A stretch of DNA of 64,000 bases from Puccinia triticina (Eukaryota; Basidiomycota; Pucciniomycetes; Pucciniales; Pucciniaceae): contig NC_070568.1 of assembly GCF_026914185.1 (NCBI RefSeq), forward strand, positions 4,422,001-4,486,000. The letters run 5' to 3'. Within the stretch, counting starts at the first letter, position 1, and every line of letters begins with the position of its first letter. The notes beneath the pieces were generated by a model, which saw only the letters and a program-made list of their open reading frames with translations, made no database searches and was not told the origin of the DNA. Of the stretch, positions 52,598 through 64,000 are shown one piece after another. A program made the position numbers and the translations under genes.

Positions 52598-55500
52598 ATG
52601 GCCACCAAGCCAAGACTCTTTACGGCTTCCAAGAAAGGCATGCTCGCTCCACTTCAACATCGGCTTCAACCTCATCCACATAACTCTCGCACTGATTCAC
52701 ATCTCATCCCTTAGGCGAAAACTATGAACTTCGCGCCGGACTCAACTCGCAGTATGCCGATCAAAGGAAAGATTCGATCAAGAGAGTGATTGCTAACATG
52801 ACAGTCGGAAAAGTACGTCGAAGAATGCATCCCGCTGCCCTTGGCTCCAAACTCTATACTCTCAATTGGACTTTATACAATACTTCAGAACTGACCAGCC
52901 GATCCCCCAAATTTCGTAGGACGTTAGCGGGTTATTTCCTGACGTCCTGAAAAATATGCAAAGCGACGACCTCGAGCAGAAAAAACTGGTCTACCTCTAT
53001 CTCATGAACTATGCTAAATCTCATCCTGATCTGGTCTGTCGCCACCTCTCTGAATTTACGGATTTCCAAACACAACATTCCACTTAAGCTGAAATCCTTT
53101 TACGATTCCGTTTAAAACAATCACTCTCACTCGCTCGAATTGATCAGGTTATCCTCGCCGTCGTAAGTCATCTTGCACACTCATTCACCCCTCAAGGTCG
53201 AAGCAGCGGTAACAAAACGCACGTACCTCCTAACAATCCACCTTTGTTTGACTTGCTGAAAATGATGTTAAATTTATGTTTTGATCGACTCAGAATACGT
53301 TCGTCAAGGTCAATTTTACACCATCTATTCACCGTTCTCTGTATCCCCTTCATGCATTTCCCAAGCTGGATAAACTCAATTCGAATAATTTTTCTTTCGA
53401 TCGGTTAATTCACCCAGGACACCGAAGATCCCAACCCATTGATCAGGGCGTTGTCGATCAGAACGATGGGCTGCCTGAGAGCAGAGAAGATACTCGACTA
53501 CGTTTGCGACCCACTCCGCAAATGCCTTCAAGATGACAATCCGTATGTCCGCAAGACAGCTGCGATCGGGGTGGCAAAGCTGTACGACTTGAAGCCAACA
53601 CTGGCACTGGAGAATGGATTTGTAAGCCAGCTGAAAGAAATGGTTGCCGACAGCAATCCAATGGTGAGTCCTCATTTGATCAATCGATATCCAATTCTTT
53701 CTAATCGCCTTTTGCTATCAATCCATACGAATCCCAGGTGGTAGCCAATGCTGTGACGGCCTTGACGGAAATACACGAGTCGGCGATCGCAAACGACCCT
53801 TCAGAGGGTGTCTTTATACTCGACTCAGCGGTCATCCAAAAACTGTTGGTCGCATTAGGCGAATGTACCGAGTGGGGTCGGATTGCACTCTTGGGAGCAA
53901 TTGCCAAATACCGCGCCACTGATGCTAAAGACGCCGAGCAGATCTGCGAAAGAGTGGTCCCTCAATTCCAACACGCCAACGCCAGCGTCGTCCTTGCTGC
54001 CATCAAGGTGACATTTTCCTCTCTATCTCTTCTAGCCGATTGATTTGACCTTTTAGTCCAATGACTCATCTCCCATTACGGACTGTTCTCTATTATTAGG
54101 TCATCATGATCCACTTTAGGGAAGTCCGAAGGGAAGAATTTGTCAAACAGATCATGAGGAAAATGGCACCTCCCTTAGGTATATCCATCCTGCTTTCCGA
54201 TTGGGATGCATCACCTTCCTGATTATTTTAAGTATCACCGCACTGGATGGTAATTGTTTTGAGATGATAAGGAACTGACTGGGCTTGTTTTGTTTTCTTC
54301 TTGTTCTCCAAATTACTACAGTTACCTTAGTTTCATCCGCACCCGAAGTCCAATGGGTAGCACTAAGAAATATCAACCTCATTTTACAAAGGAAACCAGA
54401 CATACTTCAAAATGAAATGAGAGTATTCTTCTGTAAATACAACGATCCAGCTTATGTGAAGGTTGAAAAGCTGGATATCATGGTCAAACTGGTAACAGAG
54501 AAGACGGTCGATACACTATTGAGTGAACTGAAAGAGTGGGTACCTTTGATTGGTTGAAGTGACATCTGGCCAAGATTAATTCTCCTCGGCCGGTTAGATA
54601 TGCTTCAGAAGTCGATGTAGAGTTTGTCCGGAAAGCTGTGCGGGCAATCGGACAGTGTGCCATCAAGATCGATGACGCTGCGGAGCGGTGCGTGAATGTT
54701 TTACTCGATCTGATCTCGACTCGAGTGACCTACGTAGTCCAAGAAGCCATCATCGTCATCAAAGTATGCCCCATTTCCAGTTCCAGTCTGTCCGCCTGCC
54801 CGATATTTATTGACTGACTGATCATCGGGAAATTGGCAGGATATCTTTCGCAAATACCCTTCACGGTATGAAGGCATCATTCCCACACTGTGCGCGAACT
54901 TGGATGACCTTGATGAACCTGAAAGCAAAGCCTCTTTGATTTGGATTTTGGGAGACTACGCTGAGAAAATCGACAATGCAGACGAAATCTTGGCTACCTT
55001 TCTGGATACATTTGTCGACGATCCATTTCCAGTTGCGTCTCCAAAAAAAAAAGGCTTCTGCTTGGTTGGGGTTCAACGATCTTGAAGCCGTCTGACTTTT
55101 TTTCCCTTGCTTGATCAAAAAGGTTCAATTACAAACCCTCACAGCGATCGTCAAGTTGTTCCTGAAGAAACCAGAAGGCGCGCAAAGTCTGGTCCAGAAA
55201 GTCTTGTCATTGGCCACCAAATCGAGCGACAGTCCCGACATAAGAGACCGAGCATACATTTACTGGAGACTATTATCGACTGATCCTGAAGCAACAAAAG
55301 TCAGTTTGTTTCCATGCACCTCCCGTCCACTCGCGCATCGAGCCTCAATACAATGATTGACTGTTGTTTACTTTTTTGTTGCCTCGGGGAGATAGAGGGT
55401 AGTCTTGAAAGCAAGGCCGATGATTTCACTCCAATCTTCATTAGTCTCGCCGGCTCTATTGGAGGAATTGATCGATGAGATCTCGACTTTGGCCTCCGTT

Positions 55501-56044
55501 TTCCATAAGCCTGCCGAGACTTTTATTGGAAGAGGTAGATTAGGTGCCGATGAAGTACAGAGAAAAGCCAACGAGTTTCGTCCTATTTCTCTACATTCAT
55601 TCTTTCGAGAAGCCCAGGCCGATTGACGAACAATTGGTTCATGTTTTTTTTAAATGTATTTGTTTGGATGATAGACGGGAAGAAGATTTCTCACGAGAAC
55701 GAGCGATAGCGACGGTAGTCCAAGGCCAAAACGCGGAAAATTTGCTCGACTTCGACGATGATCCGGTGGATGGCGAGCCGGCGATGCTCTCGAAATCGAC
55801 GAATGGATTGGGCTCGTTGACTGGAGGAGGCCTAGCATCCACTTCGACCAACGTGACCAGTGCGATGAATCCCTTGGACGATTTGCTGGGCCTGTTTGAC
55901 TCCTCCATGACTCTTTCCTCCGCCTCTCAGAATCCCCCCAACAGCTTTGCTCAAGTCGGCTCCCATCTTCCACCCTCTTCCGCTCCTTCTTCTCATACTG
56001 GCTTCAATAACTCTAACAACGACGATCCTTTTGGACTTTTATAA
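52598..56044 (+). CDS. APL2: Beta-adaptin, large subunit of the AP-1 (or AP-2) clathrin adaptor
   Basis: Fourteen exons give 724 residues: 52598-52637, 52715-52812, 52920-53033, 53148-53162, 53294-53308, 53418-53663, 53738-54007, 54100-54178, 54322-54535, 54598-54763, 54840-55031, 55123-55299, 55396-55574, 55675-56044. The product starts MATKPRLF then KKGENYELR, as in animal and fungal beta-adaptins, and carries the HEAT-repeat trunk with hallmark strings [36 protein letters not shown] and [14 protein letters not shown]. The last 150 residues are an acidic/Ser-rich hinge ending NDDPFGLL, with no full ear domain, as in yeast Apl2 (726 aa). It acts with gamma, mu and sigma subunits in clathrin-coated transport. 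AP-1 is preferred over AP-2 from overall likeness; this is not settled. Confidence 0.93.
52638..52714 (+). other. Apparent GC-AG intron 1 of beta-adaptin
   Basis: To join [14 protein letters not shown] to ENYELR the first intron must begin GCATGC after AAGAAAG and end with ...CCCTTAG. No GT donor restores the conserved KKGE sequence. GC-AG introns are a known minor class; here the +3 to +6 bases are not the usual AAGT, so a sequencing difference is also possible. Confidence 0.6.
53148..53308 (+). other. Two consecutive 15-base micro-exons of beta-adaptin
   Basis: Exon 4 (53148-53162) encodes VILAV and exon 5 (53294-53308) encodes NTFVK, both in phase 0 and each bounded by AG and GT. Together with flanking exons they rebuild [26 protein letters not shown], which matches the invariant beta-adaptin sequence (AVNTFVKD). 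Five-codon exons are easily missed by gene finders. Confidence 0.88.
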
Positions 56045-57164
56045 AACTTCACTCGAACAAATTCACCCCAAGAGAATAAGAAATCTTACACTTTTTTGCA
56101 TGTTTCTCTCTTAAATTATGATCATGATAGAAATGTATTCGACTTGACCTGGTAGCTCTTTTGTTTTCTTCTCCTTCTGGTTTACTATTAATTTTGTTGC
56201 TGCTTCGCTCCAGAAACATAACTGTGTACATACGAAAAGTTTCTGGTCAATACAACCAAACATCCAAAACAAAATCCAGACTCTTTGGTGTCCTCTCGAT
56301 GAAGAACCGCAGTTCACAGAAACAAGTGCCTGTTGTCAGTGATGTGAAGATGACTCGAGTTGTTACTCTAGTCAAACCGCCAAATAATCACAAGGCCTGT
56401 CAGGGCTCTCAAGGTTTGTAGAATCATTGACATGTATAACACGCCTGGGTCAACCTCATGGCAAGGATTGGATACATAGGATGTAGTAGGCTTAATCTTT
56501 TCCCTCCAACCATTTGTGATTTCTTTCTCAGCCAACATTTTGACTTTGTGCACCAGTGCCTCCCTGCGGGAGGGGCTTCGCCGCCAGCCAAAGCGAGCCT
56601 GTGTTAACTTTAGCCCTCAGCTCACCTTGCCAGATCTCAGGCAGAGCACCATGTGACAGCTTTATAGCGAAAGCCAATTTGGCAGGGAGGTCAAGGACAG
56701 AAGCGCAGGCACAGAATACAGAGTAGCTCTCGAGCTCAAGTTGGCTCCACATGTCCAACCTCAGTGCAGACGGGCCCTCACGCAGTGGGTGTAGGGTTTT
56801 GTCACTTGGGTCCGGGAGAACGTCACCTTGCAACAGGTTTGGCGCTTGAGGGTTGCACCTGGTATCTTTCAAAAACCCAGTTTGTTCTTGGAGAAAAATC
56901 CCGCATTATTCATGTACTCCGCCATAGTAAACACCTCAAGATGTCTGATAAGGCTCTGGGTTTTGTAATGGAAAAAAAATTGTTTTGATTTCTGCCAACA
57001 TTGGGATAGCAAATTGTGAAGGTCTATGGACATACAAGACACTTCAAGATTGATTCCCATTCCGGACAAGACAAATATTTGAGATGGTGGGGTGACTGTT
57101 TTTGTTTTTCTAGATCGGTACATTGAGCATGATAGGCAATAGAGTAGATATATATTTAGAGCAA
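56045..57164. other. Convergent intergenic region
   Basis: Holds the 3-prime ends of beta-adaptin (plus) and the Nudix gene (minus). At 56,550-56,620 a GC-rich phrase (cctccctgcgggaggggcttcg) followed by gtgttaacttt resembles the GC-rich inverted repeats near 10,050-10,140. No gene. Confidence 0.4.
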
Positions 57165-58697
57165 TCAGGGGAGGGGAACGAAGATGGGCTGTTTGACGAG
57201 GGTAGAGAGGACGACATAGTTTGGTTCGTTGTTCTGGGAGATGAGGCCATGGCGGACGAAGAAGTCGATGAGGACGGCGGCAGCGTCAGGTTTGAACATG
57301 TGCAACCTGAGCGCCTCAGCAAGCTCATCAAAGCCCATCAGTCTGAAGTCTACGCTCTCGCCGTCGTTCGGCTTGGGCACGATTGTGTTCTCGGCCGGCA
57401 GCTCTAGCTCGTAGGTGTACTGAATCTCAGGCTTTCAGTGTCCAATCCCAAAGAGAAAAAAACCACGTCAATTCAACAAGGACATTGAGTGTGGCTCAAA
57501 TCCGCTTACATGGATCCAGCCCTCTGGGCTGCGATGGGTATAGCTGATCAGCCCAGTCGGCCGGATCCTCGATCGGACTATCTCTTCATTGAGACTGGCT
57601 TCCTCGAAGGATTCCCGGATGATCGTCTCGAGTTCAGTCTCACCACTGGTGATCCCTCCTGCCACAGTATCATCCAATTTCGATGGCCATCTTCTCTCAC
57701 AATTTCATCACTACAAATATTTTCTCTATACGTTTCAGCATCAGCATGTAGAGACTCTTTGCTTACGTTGCTTTAGTCGCCGATCTCCTGGGGATCCAAA
57801 AGAAGTATTGGCCATTTTTCTTGATGTAGGCTGTTATTAATGTATCAATCAGGGATGATGCTCATGATTTATTTATTTATTGAGGGGGGGGGCACACCCG
57901 TTAGATGAGCGCCAAAGCTCATGAACCCGAACAATCCGACGGCGGCACGTTCGATCCTTAATGCAAGATTAGCGCCGGGCTGCTGGAGCGTCTCCTCAGA
58001 CTCCTCTGGGTCGTCCTTTGGACCGTAGACTGAGTAGACTTCGTTCCTCCAACCTAGATACCGCCAATATATACATACATAAATGACAGATCGAGCTGGT
58101 GAGTAAATGTGATTGGGAGGACTGACCGAATAGTTGGTCGGCGAACAGCCCGGTTTCCTTCCAGCCTCTGACCAGCCTATCGAGGTGTTCTTGGCGGGCC
58201 TCGATCCGATCCTCAGCCTGATTGATCCAGTCCTCAAAGCTGACCTTCGAGGGCAAGCTGACTCCCGTCTCGTTGTCCTCCTTGACCGGATAGAATAATT
58301 TCCAACAGGCTTGGTTGTGGATCCGGGTCATGTGTTGGTTATCTTCGACCAACGCCTTGAGGACAGCCGGTCTGAGGAAGCCGATCGGCAGACGAGAGTC
58401 CCTGTCTTGGGTGGCGCGATCCCATGGTGGCTGATGGTTTTTCTTGCTGGATGTATTGTGATCTAGTTGGTCGGATGAGTTGGAGCGGGTCAGGTAGCTC
58501 GAGAGTCGCTTGATTGTCTGGTGGCTGTTGATAGTTGCTTGGTTGATGGGAGCCGCTCTGGATGGCTTGAGTCCGTCGAGTGTGTCTGGCAGGTGGAGGT
58601 AGAAGGGGACGAGGGTCTCGCTGCCGTCGATCGTTGTTGGGTCTTGGCTGACGGGGGGATGGTTGTGACAGCTCTTGAGGACGGGCAGCAGACTCAT
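57165..58697 (-). CDS. Nudix hydrolase with DUF4743 N-terminal domain (YJR142W-like)
   Basis: Five exons on the minus strand: 58697-58127, 58053-57898, 57830-57767, 57690-57510, 57431-57165; total 412 residues, all GT...AG. The N-terminal part has the DUF4743 features FEDW, WKETGLFADQLFGWRNEVY and IERAAVGLFGF. Then come WIPRRSATKAT and the Nudix box, with its Glu and Arg-Glu ligands in GGITSGETELETIIRESFEE (about residues 274-293). The C-terminal part (PKPNDGE, FKPDAAAVLIDFFVRHG) completes the fold. Relatives in yeast and plants (Nudix 20/24 group) hydrolyse damaged thiamine diphosphate analogues, so a cofactor-cleaning role in the cytosol is likely by homology. It is convergent with beta-adaptin. 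Its ATG is well placed, but the first 60 residues are variable in the family. Confidence 0.92.
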
Positions 58698-60030
58698 GGT
58701 GGGGTCTGTGACAGTGCTGCACTACTGGGGTGTCACAGGGTTGGGCTAAGAATAGAAAATATTTACACCCTGGATTCCGTTGGAAAGATGGATGATTGAG
58801 AACAACAGTGCAGAGAGTGGCCTTCTCTTAAGCTCGAACAACTCCAGGAAAAATATGAGCACAGTAAAAAGCCAGCACACTTGCTGCAGAGAATAAATGG
58901 AAATAATAAATCTGAAGAAGAAAAACTCGACATTGTGAGTCGGGCTCGGTCATGCATCCTCTTTCGTAGGAGCCAAGCCAAACCTACATATTACTTTGGT
59001 TGGTACTGTACAAAGGCAATGAGTTGGTCGACACAAAAGCGAAGCAAGGGGACAAGCAGATTTGGATGAGTCCATCAGGTTGAGCATGGCAGCAATTAGG
59101 GCGAATCTATTATCTATTAAATAGGTAAACTTCCCGGTTGAGTCGGCTATCCATCAGTTGAGATCAGCTCTGCACAAACTGGATTCCTTACTCTCCAAGT
59201 GCAGGATCACACCATATCCCGGACGTATTTATGTAACCAAGTAGAATCAAGTCCTTGCCTGTTTTATCACATCTGCAACAGATGTAACGTATATATCAGT
59301 TGATCAGTATTTGGTCGATCGTAAAAAAAGTCGGGCTGGAAGCGGATTTATTAAATGCAAGAGGGAGGTTGAAAGAAGAAAGAACCTTCTTTACTACAGC
59401 ATCCGATTGCAACTCCATCCGGCATTGAAGACCTTCCTAGAAAACACGGTGCGCCTCTCTCAGTTTGACCTTCCCACAGAAGTATGCTTTAGAATCCCTC
59501 AGCTTTAACCAGCCGCAGCGCAAACAAAGGACAGGCTACAGACTTCTAGACCTACAAAGCACTTGGCACTTGGTCAAAATCCTGTCAGAAGGTTGTGAAC
59601 ATAATTGTAGAGGCTTCAATTTGCGGTTGTAAGAGTTTTGGTGCAACGCAATAATGATCGGAGTTTTGTTTGGAAGGTTTTTGAATTGCTTGTTCTGAGA
59701 GAGCGATTACCTTAGACCAAACAGCTCAAAACAAGGAGGATACAAGGGGAAGATAAAGAGATCCAGGAAGACCCCAGAATCAAACAAAATAGAACGCTTT
59801 GAAGTGGTTAGAGGTGATTAAGAAAAGTTGCAGAACTTGCTTTGGAAGAGATTCAGAACCTTTGAAAGTTTATGAATCTTCATGCGAGGCGTGTCAAGCT
59901 TGTGGACCTGCATTTCAGAAACATCGAAAAAGCACCTGAACCAGCCCGTCAGATTTGAGGGAAGCTGCATGTTACCGTAGCAGTGGATTTCTTTGACCGT
60001 TAAGGCCGTAGTGTCAAGAGTGAGGCACTG
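58698..60030. other. Region upstream of the Nudix gene, no gene recognised
   Basis: Only short, non-homologous frames. The first few hundred bases presumably contain the Nudix promoter. No recognisable element ends. Confidence 0.35.
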
Positions 60031-60917
60031 TGCTGCCCTACAAAAAGTGCATGTTTTAGCGCAGCGGAACGCACCTCTGCTAAGCCTATACAGTTGGGCC
60101 AATTAGCGGGAGCACTCGCGGCCTGGCACTGCGCTATCGCCACAAGTGGCGCCCCCGCTATTTCTGCCGCCTCGTCAGCGCTAGCGCAGCGGCTTAGCGC
60201 TAACGCTGCTCTAACTGTGCTACTTCGAAAAACGCGTCATATCCTAAACATGCTCTATTTTGTAGCGGAAAACCTACCACTGCACTATTTGTAGCGGAAA
60301 ACTGGCTATCTTTCTACTCAAACCCGGCACTGTGCTTTTTAGCAGCGGGAGACCCGGTACTACGCTATTTTGTAGCGCAAAAGTCACTATGCAGCTGACC
60401 CGGACAGCAAGAAGGTTTGTGCCTGTTCTTCTGCTTCTTTTTTTTCTCGTCTCTTTTGATATTATACCCTTTCCCCTGCTACAAAATCCAATAACTAGGG
60501 GGGGCCCTTCAATAATATAGCCCCAATTTAACGCTTCAGAGCCGCTAGTGCAGCGTTTACGCGCTGCACTACCGCTACAGGCAGCGATTTTGCGCTGAAT
60601 TAGGGCGCCACCATCGCGGGAGAAAAAAACACACATTCATTTAGATGAAGCGCAGCGGCTTTAGCGCTACAAATTAGCGCAGCGAAACCAAACCGTTTCA
60701 CCCTTGGTAGTGTTAGCGGAAAGTTGGCGCGTTGTCACTGCGTTATGTTGCGCTAGACCCTGTTTGGCGGCAAAATTTTGCCAAAATAAGCTGTAAGGTA
60801 ACGCGGTGGAGGCTTTTTTGCAGCTTGTGTAGGGCTAGCGCCAATCCGCTAATAGCAGACAGGGAACATGCTGTTAGAGGAATTACGCTGCGCGAATTCT
60901 GTAGCTGGCCCACCTTT
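60031..60917. mobile_element. Probable hAT-like element of the TAGCGCAGCGG type, left end unclear
   Basis: GC-rich DNA with many gctagcgc, tagcgcagcgg and tgtagcggaaaa motifs, like the interior of the element at 48680-49137. Its right edge, read on the other strand, is CAAAGGTGGGCCAGCTACAG, matching the CAACGGTGGGCCAGCTAC end of that element. A matching left end and target duplication could not be found, so the element may be truncated or decayed. Confidence 0.55.
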
Positions 60918-61384
60918 GATGTTTGTAAAACGTTGGTTTTATGAAATTTAGATGATCTTAATACCACTCCCGGATGGGGGAGGAGGGAGTTCCAATGAAT
61001 ATAGATCAGATGATTAGGAAGTGGAATGATGGCGGGTTCATGTGACTTTTGAGGTCACGTCGCATAGAACTTGAAATAAGAAATGAGAGCAACTGCTCCC
61101 AGGTAGTAGAACTAGTTGCACATACCATTGATTTTTAGTAGCTAACTTTCATTATAATTCTACTTGAACTTGACCACATATGGATTCACCTCATTTCTAC
61201 ACAAGCAAATGAGCAAAAGAATCTTATTTCCTAAAGGTTTTATGTGACTTTTGGACTTGAATCTACAACTAGAAGTCTATTGGCAGTATTGCCCTTTTTG
61301 TAATTTTATCTCGGACATGAATCAAAACAGAGGGTCCGTTTTGGGATACGTATGAATCATATGACAACCGGTGCCATACTATTT
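60918..61384. other. No gene recognised
   Basis: AT-rich sequence downstream of the RlpA-like gene; probably contains its 3-prime untranslated region. No repeat ends noted. Confidence 0.35.
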
Positions 61385-62033
61385 TCACGTCAAATCCCAA
61401 GTGATCTATAGAGAACGCCCCCAATGGGTAAAAAGGAGTATGAGTCCACGCGTCGTTAAATTCAATTATTTGTGGATACTTACCGGCAAGGTTCCTGCTC
61501 GGAGCTCACCCAGCTCTTTGAAGACCGCAGGCGATAAGTCTAAAGAGCCGTAATCACAGCCTGGGCACTGAAAGTATTCCAACCAGGTTCAGGCATGCTA
61601 TTATAGTTTATACTGAAGAATAAGGAGAAGTAGAGAGGAGACCAAAAGTAGGCTAACCTTGTCCACAACTTTGGCAGTGACAGACCTCCCGGTGGCCTCA
61701 TTCACGATGTGAACAGACTTATGGCAGAGTTGACCGTGTCCATACTACGTACCAATGAAAATTGTTACAGAAACCAGACATTAGAATGCGCCATTTAGAA
61801 ATCCTACGCGGGATGAAAAAAAAAGTTACCCCTACTTGTTCATGATTCATGGCGACGATATAATCGGACCTTGAATTGGTATCTCCGCAAGCTCCGACAT
61901 TGGGATAAAACCACGTAGCAGTCCCGCTGTAGCGACGCTCGAACCGGTTGGATGTAGAGGGTAGCGGAAGCCCAAGAATCGTCGCAGAAGAGACGAGGAT
62001 GAAGAGAAGATAAGTCACGGCCACTTGCGCCAT
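61385..62033 (-). CDS. Secreted RlpA-like double-psi beta-barrel protein
   Basis: Four exons on the minus strand, 62033-61836, 61744-61658, 61567-61484 and 61405-61385, all in phase 0 with GT...AG introns, give 129 residues. It begins with a hydrophobic signal peptide (VAVTYLLFILVSSATILG), then the double-psi barrel: YSGTATWFYPNVGACGD, SDYIVAMNHEQ, CHKSVHIVNEATGR, KVVDKCPGCDYGSLDLSP, FKELGELRAGTLP and ITWDLT. The order and the Asp-Lys-Cys-Pro-Gly-Cys core match fungal RlpA-like/barwin-related secreted proteins (some called riboflavin aldehyde-forming enzyme-like). It probably acts in the cell wall or apoplast; as a small secreted cysteine-containing rust protein it is also an effector candidate by inference. 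The last exon is only 21 bases and holds six codons plus stop. Confidence 0.9.
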
Positions 62034-64000
62034 TTTTTCTCCTGCAATTGCAGATTTTTTTTCACGCTAAGACGTGTTTTTCGAAATGTTTTGTTTTAGA
62101 AGCCTTCAAATGGGCCAAGACCCAGAGAATGTCGATGCTTCAACGTGAACGATGGGTGATTCAGGATCTGAAAGACAGCTACAGGTAAGCAGGTGAGCGA
62201 GAGGTGTCTGTATCAAACAGACCAGAATGACTGATGCGAAATTCAAATCAGGTGCAGACTGCGAAGATGTTGATGAGTGGGCTGAGTATGGTTGTCGGGG
62301 CAAGGAGGGTTTGTCTGCTTTCCTCACAATGTGATCACCTTCGTCTTTTATACATGGCCATCGCCTCAATGAGGGTCGTTTGCTCAAAATAAACGCCCTC
62401 GAGCTCCTTGTAGATTCCATCAAAATGTGCACTAGGCTGTAATGTCATCAGGTTGATTGAATCTAGATTGTACTATTTTCAATTTGTCATCTTTTTTTTT
62501 GGTTTTTTTTTTTTTTGGGGGGGGGGGGGGGAGGCAGGCCAAAAGAACTCCGATGAAGCCTACATCTGTTTGCACTGGTGGCAATAGTGCTGTTTCATGA
62601 AGGCCTCTTAGCCTTGTAGCTTCAAGTATTAGCCCCTTTTTGGGGAAAGGGGACCCGGGGTGCGCACTTTCGTACCCCAAAAATAGTCTATCCCCCAGGA
62701 GTTTGCTTGTCATCTCGCAATCCAACGTAGACTATCCAGAGGGACATAAAAAAAATAAAATCCCTGGTGAGGGGTTCGGTGTTTTGACTTTACCGAGGAA
62801 ATCGGCATTAAACCACTCTTGGCGACTTGCGACCGGGCCAACTCCGAGATATTTTCGTTAGATTTAACGGATTGCGTAAGGCTATTTTTTCCCTCTCTGC
62901 TAATGTAAAAATAGGAAATTCATTGCTTGGCTCATGATTATTTCCAAATAGACTGGATCATTTTAGCCTATCGGGACTTCAAGCCTCGGACACCCACCTT
63001 GAGTTCGCCGGAAAAACAGTGTTTTATGTAAACGAGTGCGTTGGCTGTCGACAATAACAATTTGGGGAAATAATTGTTTACCAATGGTGCTCCGAGGAGT
63101 GAAATATTCGGATTCATACATCAATGTATCGAAACTTTGATAACCCGTGCTCATGATACAGAGCACATGAAGTTATGAACAAACATTGCTCCCACTCACA
63201 TAAGGCTGCCGGGGTTCGGGACGGGGTGAGCTTATGCCCAAGCACATGCCGAAGGCCCCGTAAAAAGCTGGATTCGGGGCATGCCAGTGAATATGTACAC
63301 AAAAAAAAAGAAGTGCTGCGGGTAAGGCATGGCAATCGGGCCGGCCGGCCGAGGTGGGGAATTTGTAGTACCGGCCCGGCGCGATAGACCCGCGCCTGAC
63401 ACCGGGACCATGGGGAAGTGGGAGAAGACAGGAGAAGGCACCCAGATGCGCAACTACAGTTTGAATTGTGTGTCTAAGATCACCTTCCTCGTCCGGCGCA
63501 TATCACCGCCTCCTCCCTCTGAGTCCCGAAATACGACAACGCTTAGCTCCATAGCCCCCGCCGGGTGCGCCCCATGTTCAAGAACCATTCCACTTGACAA
63601 CCGGGACATGCAGTTCGAGTGACAGCGAACTGATTCTGAAAAACCTAGTCGACCACTCATTCACACAGCAGGAATGTGTCTGAGAGGCACGGTCACGCTG
63701 GATCATGAACACAAATGTGCGCTGAGATTTATGAATACAATGTCCTTGTGATTTCCATCAGTTTTAAGTACAACAAGTGAACCTGGTAACCCAACGGAGA
63801 TAATGATTTAATAAAATAATGTAAACAAGTGAATCCGTAACCCAAAGAAGATAAAAAATTAAAGAAAATTTAACATGTGAAGGTGCGAATCCTAAAGGCG
63901 CAGTTATGGATGGTAGCAAGAATGGGAGTTGTGAAGAGGTTCCTGTGGAGTTGAGTGTCAAGTGGAGCTGGTAATGATTTAGAGAATCCCAGAATCTTGG
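62034..64000. other. Region upstream of the RlpA-like gene, no gene recognised
   Basis: Contains the presumed promoter of the RlpA-like gene just upstream of 62033. At 62,490-62,532 a run of T turns directly into a run of about 14 G. A GC-rich island at 63,330-63,610 has frames on both strands without recognised families. No element ends were identified. Confidence 0.3.

Overview
The window reads as nuclear DNA of a rust fungus (Pucciniales, Puccinia-like). This is an inference from four things: genes cut by many short introns, basidiomycete-type tricalbin and beta-adaptin proteins, a young Copia element, and very dense small DNA transposons. No rRNA or ordinary tRNA gene was seen.

Layout. 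Bases 1-32,000 are mostly repeats: CACTA-like, hAT-like and Harbinger-like non-autonomous elements, arrays of short palindromes, and a miniature LTR retrotransposon whose LTRs contain a tRNA-like sequence. Three paralogous RING-finger/membrane-protein genes lie in this part (12.3-13.1 kb plus; 27.9-28.6 kb minus; 29.9-30.6 kb plus). Bases 32,283-38,422 (plus) encode a tricalbin, reconstructed here as 18 exons and 1589 residues. Bases 38.4-52 kb are repeats again, dominated by a nest of insertions: a Copia element inside a CACTA-like element inside a second CACTA-like element, which also carries a hAT-like element. From 52.6 kb onward there are three housekeeping or secretory genes: a 14-exon beta-adaptin (plus), a 5-exon Nudix hydrolase of the DUF4743/YJR142W type (minus), and a 4-exon secreted RlpA-like protein (minus).

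How the genes relate. They are unrelated eukaryotic single genes, not an operon. Tricalbin tethers ER to plasma membrane, beta-adaptin works in clathrin transport at Golgi/endosomes, the Nudix enzyme is a cytosolic nucleotide or cofactor sanitiser, and the RlpA-like protein is exported. Exon models were built by hand from splice sites and reading-frame continuity; the total lengths are whole codon numbers, but no transcript was available.

Most interesting: (1) the TRIM element with a tRNA-like, box A/box B-bearing LTR; (2) the nested insertions, dated by reciprocal empty sites in two copies of the same element; (3) a Copia element with identical LTRs yet two in-frame stops; (4) the RING trio, sharing an unusual Gly at one zinc-ligand position; (5) recurrent arrays of palindromic TCAATGACC units at five sites.
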